NCBI GenBank assembly: GCA_029532415.1 | Contig: JAQOTA010000070.1 | Coordinates: 248,001 to 312,000, forward strand | Length of the DNA: 64,000 bases | Reading direction: 5' to 3' | Origin: Marasmius tenuissimus | Taxonomy: Eukaryota; Basidiomycota; Agaricomycetes; Agaricales; Marasmiaceae | Made by a program: the position numbers and the translations under genes | Notes under the pieces: generated by a model | Databases searched by the model: none | What the model was told of the DNA's origin: nothing | The model's input: the letters and a program-made list of their open reading frames with translations, nothing else | Part shown: in pieces, positions 23,801 to 34,124 of the stretch | Layout: each line of letters starts with the position of its first letter | How positions within the stretch are numbered: the stretch's first letter is position 1

Positions 23801-25176
23801 CTGGCCAAACCCTATGGCCAACTGGTATGTGGACATCTTAGAATGCGAGTCGCACCTCAAACTTGCTTTCTTTTTCGTAGGATGCCTCCGACTACTAGGG
23901 TGCAATCGAAAAAGCAATCCCTCTCGGGCGTAATGAGGGTCATTCCTGAAGGCACAAAATCAGCCTGGTAAATTCCGATGCACGCTCTTGGTGTATTTCC
24001 TTTTACCTGTTGACATTCACTCTCAGGCCAGGAGACGTCACCATCCCTTTACCAAAAAACCACCAATATCAGTGCAAGGATGGGTTCTGTCCCCAGCCCA
24101 CCTTGAGTCTCGACCCTTTCAACCCCATCCAAAATCGTTACGTCGACGTGAGCGCTGGTGGCCCGGCTCCGTTCGAGTTTACTGTCACCACCAACGTTTC
24201 CTGGGTCAAGCTCTCAGACACTGGAGGGTCCATATCACCGGACAATACAGAGAAGAGGATTTTTATTTCCGTGCCTGATTGGAGTCAAGTCGGCGAAAAG
24301 GACGTTGCGCTGATCAACTTTACCGCCAAGGGATCGCCTAAGGACGTGACTGTGCCGTTGATATTCACTGTGAACAACACAAAGAGCGCATTGCCTTCAA
24401 CATTCAAAGGTAAGTTGGGTATTCCGTCCTCGTCATTTGAAATTTATGGTCCTACTTGCCCCAGGTTTTGTTGAGGGAGGTGGTGTTATTTCAATGGAGG
24501 CGGCACATACCGCTCGGAACACGTCTGTCGACGGGCTCTCCTGGCGCAACCTTCCAGGGATCGGACGTACGTTGTCCGGCATCACTCCTTGGCCGCGCGG
24601 TGGAGCAGATGCCAACTACACCGCCGGGACGGGTCCCTCAGCGTGAGGAGTTGTGAATTCTTTCGCTTCAACGCCCTAATGTCAACATTCTGCATCTAGT
24701 GAATATGACTTCTACAACTTCAGGACCGCCAATATGACCGTCATTGCTTACATCTCGCCTTCACTCAACGCGAACGGCCGGGATCGCCCTCTCGCATTCG
24801 CCATGCAGCTCGATAGCAACGAGTTGAAGTCCTCTTATTACATGCCCTTCGGAGACCCAGGGCAGGAACCTTCAGCATGGGGAGGCACGAACGGTTTCGT
24901 TGCGAATTCGATTGTGACTGCTAGTCTGAATTGGACGGACGTTGGTGCTGGGGCACATACCTTAAAGGCTAGTCTTTGTTCCGCCTTGTCGTGGCTTAGA
25001 GCTAACCAAATCCGATGTAGTTGTTTATGATTGAACCGGCCGTGATCGTTCAGAAGATTGTCATAGGTATGTCGCGTCCGATGTGTTCTTAAGGCCGTGC
25101 TGAAAGAGAAGCCGTTCTAGATACCGGAGGTCTGAGGCCTAGCTATCTAGGTCCGCCTGAGAGTGTATTCGTTTGA
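20836..25176 (+). CDS. Secreted GH115 xylan alpha-1,2-glucuronidase
   Basis: The protein, estimated at ~1000 aa, starts with a signal-peptide-like MVRANAIKLAFIAIASQF. Spliced exons then give the GH115 pattern in order. These are FGMYDLSEQFG, VSPWYWWADVP (joined across two introns), YRGIFLNDERPDLQGW, FELILRLKGNYLWPAMHA, ADYYGIVMGTSHQEPIMR, and GPWDYHTNKDNIYEYWVEGA. They continue with LLWPDDNWGNVHRYPT, GGAGIYYH and VDYVGVPRSYKWL. The C-terminal domain ends VIDTGGLRPSYLGPPES. Family members remove 4-O-methyl-glucuronosyl side chains from glucuronoxylan. I found no frame break. The penultimate intron (24968-25020) has a GC donor, AAG|GCTAGT, and is supported because the last two exons (25021-25066, 25121-25176) then finish in frame. 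It lies in tandem behind GH3. Confidence 0.92.
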
Positions 25177-25595
25177 CAAAGTCCATGGACTGAAGTACTT
25201 ACCTTCCACATAACGTGAATGATGATTTTCATTATAATAAGCAATTGAGCTTTGAGCCAACTAGTCATACACTAGTCTACGTGCAGTTATGGGAAATATA
25301 ACTGTCCGTCGATGTCGATGTCGGTTGATGTCATTTCCCGCGCGTCCTTGGCTTCATTGAACGTTCCGAATCGTTTCATCGGGTTTTATCTATCTCCAGT
25401 CAGTGATTTATCGTTCTTTGGACCTATTAGAACGTTGCTGTACAAAAGATCAACGTCAACGTGAAGATAGAGAAATATCCCAAATCGTATCATGAGTTTG
25501 GTCTCATTGACGCATATTCATTGCCGAGAAAGTAATATGAACATCCAAGCGTACAAAAGGTTTTTCGGTGGTCACTACTGCTACAGAAAGGGAGT
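25177..25595. other. Convergent intergenic spacer
   Basis: This region lies between the 3' ends of GH115 (plus) and the siderophore transporter (minus). It is AT-richer than its surroundings and no gene was seen. It probably carries both termination regions. Confidence 0.5.
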
Positions 25596-27672
25596 CTACC
25601 TCCCTGCCCAGAACTTGAGGAACTTCTCCTTCAGCGTCTTCGGTTCCTGCACCAAGGGCGGCTGGCGTGCCGCTTCCTTTTCCAACTTCTCCCCATTAGG
25701 TGCAACGTTCATGACCGCATTCTGTTGCTTGCCCAAGTAATAGTTGGTCTGCAAACAGGCCAAAACCAGCGGTATAAACGAAATACACAGCGCTGGTACG
25801 ATGAGATACCAAAGTGTATCCCTGTACGCAGAGATAGCTCCCTGCCTGATGGGGTCGTCGTAGGAATATGCCCGGATGGACTTGATGCTCCCAAAGAATG
25901 TTTTCACTTGGGCATCCGTTACCGATGCGGGCATACGCTCGCGCAACAGCGGGGGCATCCTATCGGACCAAATCACGGCTGCCAAAGCCGTTCCAATACC
26001 GGAACCGATACTCGTGAAGAGGGACAACAGTGAAATCGACAACGCCAGGTCCTGATGTGGGACCGAGGCCTGGGAAGCAACGCGGGAACCGACGACGCTG
26101 AAAGCGCCTCCGGCACCGATAAGGACCTGGGACATGGCGAAGGCACCAACGCTCTCTGTCGCTTTCTTCCCGTTAAGGAGGATGCCGACTCCGATGATTT
26201 TAATGCAGAGACCGATGATCTGGAGGAACTTGTATCGATGGGTCCAGCGGAAGATGAGGCCGGCGATGACACCGAATATGCAGAGACAGAGGGTCATGGT
26301 GTTGTTGAAATACGTCCAATCGCGGACGTTCCAATCCTCAACGACGTAGATGAAGGAAGAGAAGTAGACGCTCCTGAGTTGTCCGGCCACTGCGGATGTA
26401 TTACGTCAGTAAGCGAGAAAAAGGGAGTTGAGTGGAGGGGACGCACTGAAATAGAGAAAATCTATCCCTGCTGCACACATAAAGGTCTTGTTGAGTAAAA
26501 GTCGTCTGGGGACGATGGGGTTCTTCGCGACAAATCGCTCGAAGAGCACAAAGAGAATCAAGATGACGCCTCCGACGACCATCATGGCAATTAAAGAGGG
26601 GTTCTTCCAGCCGTTGTTCGCGCTACTCCTCAGCGAGAATGGTAGAAGAAGCAGGGACCATCCGAAGCCAAGCAATATCAACCCGAACGCGTCGATTTCG
26701 GCAAGGTTCATCTTGACACGTTGCCACCAGGTGAGATCGGAATGGGCGGCCTCTGCCACAACCAGTCCGTGTGGGTCATCTGCCTCTTCTCCTTTCTCCC
26801 GCTTTTCGGCTGCCAGTGCGCGTGCTTCCCGTCGAGCCGCGTTACTGGAGGCCATGTTAACGATTCCCATTTTGCGGGCTTTACGATCGAGATAGATGAG
26901 AGTGATGATAGCGGGTCCTAGGACGACTGGCATGATGATCGCAAACCTGAGCGGGGCTCCCAGTCAATTGCGGATAAGAGATCGAAGGAGACACGAGAAC
27001 TCACATCCCATAACCCCATCTCCAACCCTCTCCATCGCTCAATGCCTGCACAATTTCACCCGCAAACCATGTGTTGATCACGAATGGCATAGAGAGCATG
27101 GAGCTGACGAACCCACGCCATTCGAGAGTGGTCAAGTCGGCGACGATAACATCGTTCAGCAAATCCAAGCCCGTGCTTCCAATGGCGACGAACACCTCGC
27201 CGACAATGTATGCAGTTAACGTCTTGCAGGTGGCAACGATGATGTATCCCATGACATACAGGATCAGGACGAGGATGTATGTGTATGGTCGAGAGGTGAC
27301 ATCCGATATCTTTGCGAGGAAAGGCTTGCAAACGGCCGATATGATCCTGGTTGCGATAGATAGCGAGGAGATTTTACTGTGTTGGCCGAAGCTCGAGGTG
27401 GCGAAGACTGCGAAGTTGGCGGTAGTGGAAGAATCGAGAGAGTATGCCCATGCACAGACAAGGATGGAGGCACCGAGCGCCCACATCATCGTTTTGCCGC
27501 CCGGTCCTTGAGCTGCTCGATATACGGCCTCCATACGATTCACACCTTGAGACTGAAAGTACCCTTCCGGGGTTCCAGTCGCCCGCTGTCGCTCCTGGTC
27601 GACTTTGTCGATGCTACTGGTCGAACCATGGCTGCTTGGCTGAGCCATGTTCCCTACGTGAGGTTGAGACAT
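25596..27672 (-). CDS. MFS siderophore-iron transporter (SIT family), 653 aa
   Basis: Three exons, 27672-27005, 26946-26447 and 26389-25596, sum to 1962 nt (653 aa). The protein is a 14-helix major facilitator of the siderophore-iron transporter type (Arn/Sit/Mir). Diagnostic segments include MEAVYRAAQ before the first helix, AWAYSLDSSTTANFAVFATSSFG, ISAVCKPFLAKISDVTSRPY, STGLDLLNDVIVADLTTLEWRG, FVINTWFAGEIV, and FSVVGSRVASQASVPHQD. The C-terminus is cytosolic. Such proteins import ferric siderophores at the plasma membrane. The long N-terminal tail (first ~70 residues, polar) and the charged loop between helices 6 and 7 (RREARALAAEKREKGEEADD) are usual for the family. Iron control is suggested by two ATCWGATAA sites upstream. 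The substrate siderophore cannot be read from the sequence. Confidence 0.92.
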
Positions 27673-27852
27673 CTACAAAGCGGAGACGATAGTCAAAAAA
27701 CGAAGGAATAAGAACGAAATGAGAGAAAGAAAACTGACGATGACACCTGTTCAAAATGGAAGGAAGAACGGATGGTGCATGGAAGTTTCATAAGATGCAA
27801 TATATAGGGAGTAGAAAAAAACAGGTACCGGTAACCGAACAGGGTAAAGGGC

Positions 27853-27861
27853 TTATCAGAT
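27853..27861 (-). promoter_or_regulatory. Putative iron-responsive GATA site 1
   Basis: TTATCAGAT reads ATCTGATAA on the minus strand, 181 bp before the transporter ATG. ATCWGATAA is the known binding consensus of fungal iron-repressing GATA factors (Urbs1, SRE, SreA type). Assignment to this gene is inference from position. Confidence 0.5.
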
Positions 27862-28124
27862 TAGACAAGCTCCATCGTCCGATATCACGGTCAGGAACGG
27901 GCAGCTCCGAAGCCCGGATACGTCCGAGTAGCCGCACTTGTCCTCTCCCTCATCTGTTCAATTTGGGGCGAGGGAGGTGAGAAAATCAGTGGTACCATCC
28001 ACTCGATGTCAAACAAGCTTCGTCGAGAACTAAATGGTCGAAGAGATCGTCTGAGGCTGCGATAGTAAAATTAGAACGCGAATCGGAGAATCACATCAGT
28101 CTAGATTAGATCCAGTTGCTAATC

Positions 28125-28133
28125 TTATCTGAT
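28125..28133 (-). promoter_or_regulatory. Putative iron-responsive GATA site 2
   Basis: TTATCTGAT reads ATCAGATAA on the minus strand, about 450 bp before the transporter ATG. With site 1 this gives two full-consensus elements in the same upstream region. A third copy at 58212-58220 is far from any iron gene and shows the background rate. Confidence 0.45.
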
Positions 28134-29144
28134 GAGATGTTGGGTTCCACTAACCTGGTGAACTCTGTAATGTCTCTGCATGAGGACCGCCGTAGTTATA
28201 GTGGCCGACGAAGGAGCACTCTAACTAAGTGCCAAGTCATCCTGGTGGTGAACGGAGAGAGTACAGGGACATGAAGGCACATGCTCAGGCCTGCCCAGAA
28301 GTTCCTGAGGATTGGATTCAGGCTTGAACACTGAAGCGTACAGTAGCACTCGGGAGAACACTTGCCTGACGGCTGGACCCAGAATCCTGGACCTGAACGT
28401 GAGCGTTGAACTGTCATCTCGTATCAGCGTTGATATCAGGTGCTTACCTAGGAAGACACGTCCTGATTTACGTCTTGTTGGAGTGGGTAGATAGTTGGGC
28501 AATTCACGACTCGTCATCTGTACGTCGTCTTGATACAACATTCCATGGCTTTAAATCCGTGATATCGTACCAATGTAGACCTGGAGCCAGCAATTGTGTA
28601 GATATGCAGGCGCTGGTTTCAAAATGGAGGTACTTGTTCCCTTTAAGTTTGATCAAGTCGAATCGGTTACCCGTGTTAACTGTCAGCCGGTATGAAAAGG
28701 CCACCGTGAAAGAACTCACGGGAATGCACATGCTCGTGCTGTTGTCCTCGTAAGTACTTGATAACGGCAGTGGATCCTCCAGCTTTCAAGCACATACCTC
28801 ATAAGTATCTGTCCGAACAACAGGCCGCGTCTTGGCATCTATACCACAACAAGTTCCGTGACCTCTCCCCGGGAAGGTGAGTGGCTTTCAACCGCAGGGA
28901 ATCGATCGCGCTCGAGAAGTTGCAGAGAGACCTGTCGGCTCCTTCCCCGAGTCACTGCATTCCACGAGCATCGAGTACTTGGAATGCATATATGCGGCTG
29001 CTCGGAATCTCGATTCAGATATGGTGGGATTTCGTCAAGTTTTCGAAAACAAACTGTTCTCAGGGAAAGCGTAGAATCAGAGTAGTCTCTCTGAGGAAAT
29101 AGGGCAACCCAACAGCTACGTGGCCACTGCATTAACGAGGACAA

Positions 29145-29230
29145 GGAAAGGTGGCAGACACACGGACCTGCCTCTTTGGGAAGGTGCTTCTTTGACGTCA
29201 TCCTTCCATTTTTGGGCGCGGGACTTAGAG
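29145..29230 (+). repeat. 86-bp inverted repeat, left arm
   Basis: This 86-bp stretch, starting GGAAAGGTGGCAGACACACG and ending GGGACTTAGAG, is identical base for base to the reverse complement of 29756-29841. Beyond both ends the similarity drops to scattered matches, so the arms do not look like plain terminal repeats of one element. Confidence 0.9.
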
Positions 29231-29755
29231 GATTCATTACAGCCATCAGCCAGCCCACATCTCTCCCTCACTGTGGGTCGTTTCTGTGTACATATCGTAC
29301 TATCACTACGAATAATATACTGTAGAATAATAAATAAGTGGTAATGTAACTGTGTCGCAGTTGTGGCTGCTATTGGAACCGGGAAATCAGTGAAATAGCC
29401 CGCCAAACTTGACATTGAGACCCTCACAGTCAACTGGCTTTGGAGAGGCCTGAGACCGAATAATCCCGGTCATTTAACCAGCTCACCAAGCTTCAGAGCT
29501 TTAGCAATCAGTGTCCTTGCTCGCGACATACTGTAACTCAGACTGCGCGATGCCCACTTGAAGTTGATGGGCCGCCATTGCGGCCCACGTGGCGTAAATT
29601 CATCCCACTATTAGTATCACTTCCTCAAGGCCAATTAGCACCTGGGAGACCTCTGTCGTGGGTTAAACAATCATACATATACACAGTGAATATTATGTGT
29701 CCGACTTGTACTTAAGTTGCAAAATATCACACCGTTAGGCTGGCCTCGATGGATT

Positions 29756-29841
29756 CTCTAAGTCCCGCGCCCAAAAATGGAAGGATGACGTCAAAGAAGC
29801 ACCTTCCCAAAGAGGCAGGTCCGTGTGTCTGCCACCTTTCC
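29756..29841 (-). repeat. 86-bp inverted repeat, right arm
   Basis: This is the partner of 29145-29230, in opposite orientation with a 525-bp spacer. The perfect identity implies a recent duplication or gene conversion. No transposase or target duplication was seen. Confidence 0.9.
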
Positions 29842-31654
29842 CGAGGACAACCATCGCGGAGAACGCCTGAGAATGCATGCCAGAAGTTCACCATTAATAC
29901 TGTTGTGAGCGTTTGACTAGCCACAACAAAGGTATGGTACTCACGGAAAGATATAGCGTATTTCTTTGCCTATCAGTTCCCTCGTACAGGTAGCTGGCTG
30001 TAGCGCGTGACACACGAATCGCGCGATCATGTCCGAGTTTCTGAACTTTCAGAGCAAAATTTTCGGTAAGAATGCTCCAAAAATGCCTGATATACGCGCT
30101 GATAATCCCTCGGCTTCTGCTGTTGTCGAAATTTAAGGTCTGTAGGTCGTCGTGATGGTGGTAAATGGGTAAGATTCAAAACGCGAAAGGTGGCAGTGAG
30201 AGCTGTGGCCCGAGCGCGGCTAGCAACTATGTTGGGCAGTTTTGCCGGCAAAGTCTCTTGTTCTCAAACCATCACCTGAACGGGCAATAGCATTACACTG
30301 CACCCATACGTTTCAACCTCCACACCCCTACCGTGCTCTACCAGAGGTCTACCCCGCTCTGTGCCTCCCTGCGCTCAATGTACTCAATATCTTCCATTTA
30401 GAGGCGATTTATGATTCACGCAACGAAGCATCGCGTCCGTCAGGCACCAACTTGAACTCGTCGTAAGTTTATACAATCATACGGGTCCTTAACAAGACGC
30501 GGTAGGGGATCTGATGCTCAAGCTCGATTACTTGCTCAAGCGCTCACAGGATATCTATCGATAATAGCTCTAGACCATTGCTTGCGCACTCGGTGGATGA
30601 CCCGACTCTCAGGTCTTGAGCTGGATAACAGGGATTTGACACACAAATGAAGAGTCGAAGGTCTGAATTGTCTTCGTCCCTGACATCCCGGTCGAGGCGG
30701 AAGGAGAGACTGGAGAGGGGCGCTGGACCCTGACAGAGGTTGGGAACCCATTTGCTATGGTTACAGGGACAGGATAGGACAGGATCTGTACTAAGCAAGC
30801 AATTTGTGAAAGAACATCCGTGCCATGTTCTGACTCAGGTGAGATCTATTTTTTTTGCTCAACGCGTGCTCGGCCTTCCCATTAGGCATTATTTGCCTCT
30901 TTAGAAGTGCCTCGGGCGAGTGAGCGATTCTAAATCCTCCGAAACAGACATCCAGGGTCTACCTCCCAGGAACATCCCCACTATCCATTACTCTTCACCC
31001 CGGTCATCGCCATCGAGTTTTGGAAGTTCGGTCCCGGTGCGGCAGGTCCGGGGAATTTACCATCAATCAGCACCCATAGTCGCACTTGTACGGGGAGCAT
31101 TAAGTGTTACCCATCTCGCTGGCCAGACCCGATTCCTACATATCCCATTCAGCGCTCTTCATTCCCCAGTTGATACTCATCATAATCCCCGGTACTATTC
31201 GCTAAAATAGATATTCACGATTGGAGTGAAGCTCAGTGCAATCCTGAGGTCGCCTACGAGAACCATCTGGTGTTTTCTGCCCTCAGTCAGCCGTTCGTCG
31301 TCTCCGACATTTGGCCACCTCTCGGAACGGAAGAACAACTACCTCCGGTTTTGACTTTGGTTCCCGCGAGAGTCAAGACTACGTTTTGACTTGTCATTTG
31401 CCTATTCGCGTCATAATCTCTATTATTATCAATGCCACCGTCGGCCCTCGTCGGCCCCGGAAACACCTCCAACGACCCGGGGCCACCGCATGCTTCCTGA
31501 ATCGCTCCGCAGGTCGATTCGAATCCCTGCTTTACCTCGTCTCCTCGTCTTTTCCGATTCACTCTGAACTCAGGGAATGCAATTTGACTGGACAGGGCGA
31601 GTGATGTGTAGAACATCACGATTCGGGGGACGAGTTCAAGAGGAGATCGTCGAC

Positions 31655-31661
31655 TATAAAA
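31655..31661 (+). promoter_or_regulatory. TATA box of laccase 1
   Basis: TATAAAA lies 71 bp before the laccase 1 ATG, followed by a pyrimidine-rich leader. Confidence 0.65.
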
Positions 31662-31725
31662 TCCTCTATGCTTCTTTCGCTGTCCCTCACAATCAACCGT
31701 CCTCCTCGTCTTCAGTTTCTTGAAG

Positions 31726-34124
31726 ATGTATTTCCCTTCTTCCTCCCGGTGGATCTCCCTCCTCTCCTTGCTCACTGTCGCCCAGGGTGTGGTGATTCAG
31801 CGCAAAGGCGACATTCACATCGCGAACAAGGACATCGCTCCTGATGGATTCACGCGAAGCGCGGTTTTGTCGAACGGGCAGTTCCCTGGTCCTGCTATTG
31901 TTGCTAACAAGGTATGCCACGACTGGCTTCTAACCACTGGCGTGATTGGCATGAATAATTCTTGCTTTAGGGCGAGAACCTCGAAATCAACGTCTTCAAC
32001 GACTTGACCAACAAGAACATGGACGTTCTCACGACCGTTGTAAGTTTCTCCAGATATATCGGGTCCTCATTGCCCACGCTGAACTGGTTGTGTGATACTC
32101 CTTTGTAGCATTGGCACGGTCTCATCGCGAAAGGGTCCATCTTCGACGATGGAACGTCGTCGGTCACCCAGTGCCCGATTATCCCCGGTAACTCGTACCT
32201 TTACAAGGTCAATACTGCTGGCCAGGCGGGTACTTTCTGGTATCACAGTCATTATGGTGCGTTTACTGTTCTTCCGCCCTTACTCGTTCCGATCGACTCA
32301 ACTTCTACTTGGTGTAGCCGGCCAATACTGTGACGGTCTTCGTGGACCTTTGGTCATCTACGATTCAAATGACCCTCACAAGAGCCTGTATGACGTTGAT
32401 GATGGTACGTACAGAACTCTTGGACTTGTTATATGGGTTTTCATATCTTCCCGAATACAGAGAACACCATCATTTCGTTGTCAGATTGGTACCGTACGTG
32501 AATTTTGACCGTTTCACCTCATCCGCCCGCTTTACTCAACTTTTGATACTCCAGACACCTTTGCGCCTTCTTGGCACGGGCTGCAGTGAGCTGCATGTTC
32601 TTCACTATTTGTCATCGAGCGTACTCAACATTTGGTACAGGTTCCCGGAATCCACATTGATCAATGGAAAGGGAAGGACCGTCGGTGGCAAATCGGATCT
32701 CTCAATCATCAACGTTGTGGCCGGACAGAGGTTCGTTTCGTCAAGCCTATGAGCCTAACTCCTAAAATCTGACTCGTGAATTTTATTCGACTAGATACCG
32801 ATTCCGTTTGATCTCCATGGCTTGCGACGTCAGCCACAACTTCTCCATCGACGGCCACAAATTGACGGTACGCTTTATCCTTCTGTACCTACTCCCTCGC
32901 AGAACTGATCCGGGCAACTTGTATCTAGGTCATCGAAGCGGATGGTGTCAACCACGATCCTGTCGTCGTCGACTCTATCAGGTTCTACGCCGGTCAACGT
33001 TACTCCGCTGTCGTCAAGGCTGACCAGCCTGTCGGCAACTACTGTACGACTGCTTTGTTTGCCTTACTTCCACGCACTCATTCTTTCTCTTCAGGGGTTC
33101 GCGCCAACCCTAACTTCCCTGGAACTGCTGGTTTCGATGGTGGAATCAACTCGGCTATCCTCCGCTACAAGGGTGCACCTGTGGCCGAGCCAACTTCGAA
33201 AGAGCAGACTACCAAGAAGGAGCTGCAGGAGACTGATTTGCACCCTACGGAGAACCCAGCTGCAGTATGTTGCAGTCTTCGTCCTGTATGAAAATTACAC
33301 TGACGCGGGTCGTCTTGTTTTACAGCCTGGTAAACCCGTCCAGGATGGTGCGGATGTCAACATCAACATGCTTCTCACTCTCGTGAGTGCCACTATCTCT
33401 CTCCTTAGTGCCTCGTAGCTAATCTCTCTATCGCACGCGATAGGATCTCCCCAACCTTACGTTCTACGTCAACAACAAGACCATGAAGTTCCCCGAAGTC
33501 CCCGTCATGCTGCAGATCTTGAGTGGACAGACTGATGCTCGCAAGTTGTTGCCTGAAGGTTCGGTGTATGAGCTGCCCAGGAACAAGACGATCCAGTTGT
33601 CATTCCCGACTGAGGATGGCAGTGTTGCTGCTCCTGTACGTGCATATTCGTCGTTTCTTGTGCTCTTTGCATTTACTGATCATTTCGCCCGCCTCGAATA
33701 GCATCCTTACCATTTGCACGGCGTGAGTTTCCCTCCGATCTTCTGGAACGACTTTGAACTGACCCTTTCCACAGCACGCTTTCAGTGTCGTCCGAAGCGC
33801 CGGTAGCAAGACCTACAACTACAAGAACCCCGTCAGGCGAGATGTCGTCAACATTGGAGTTCCAGGTGACAACGTCACTATCCGATTCACCACCGACAAC
33901 ACTGGCCCTTGGATTATGCACTGTCATATTGCTCTCCATCAGGAGGCCGGATTGTCTGTCGTCATGGCGGAGGATATCAAGGGAATCCAGCAAGGACAGC
34001 CCAACTGTGAGTGCCGTCCATTCCCCTTCATTCAATTCGTGGCTCACAAACGTCATCTCTAGCCGCTTGGAATAACCTGTGCCCCGCGTACATGAACTTC
34101 ATTGGCAAGAGTCTCTCTGCCTAA
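31726..34124 (+). CDS. Secreted laccase 1 (multicopper oxidase)
   Basis: The first ATG is at 31726 and a signal peptide ([20 protein letters not shown]) precedes the mature start [15 protein letters not shown]. All four copper-binding motifs are present. They are HWHG (~32110), [20 protein letters not shown] (~32250 onward), HPYHLHGHAF (split by an intron near 33724) and [12 protein letters not shown] (~33920). The residue ten after the Cys of the last motif is Leu. Other family landmarks are [45 protein letters not shown] and VRANPN. At least ten short introns are visible and none breaks the frame where checked. Laccases oxidise phenols with reduction of oxygen to water and act outside the cell in lignin turnover, pigmentation or detoxification. 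Laccase 2 lies 2.5 kb downstream in the same orientation and is closely similar, so the two are tandem duplicates. Confidence 0.95.

Larger units (their letters stand above)
27673..31654. other. 4-kb region without recognisable genes
   Basis: No coding region is supported. It contains the putative promoter of the siderophore transporter (two GATA sites) and a perfect 86-bp inverted repeat with arms at 29145-29230 and 29756-29841, both listed separately. An open frame at 30920-31210 begins with GTG, has no splice partner and is not taken as a gene. Confidence 0.45.

Noticed and set aside
26055..26498. 147-aa acidic open frame on the plus strand
   Set aside because: Antisense to the siderophore transporter, whose three exons sum exactly to 654 codons.
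30920..31210. 96-aa Ser/Pro-rich open frame
   Set aside because: It starts with GTG, has no upstream ATG or splice partner and resembles no family.
31505..31530. tRNA B-box-like GGTCGATTCGAATCCC
   Set aside because: No A box or cloverleaf stems at the right distance. It lies in the laccase 1 upstream region.
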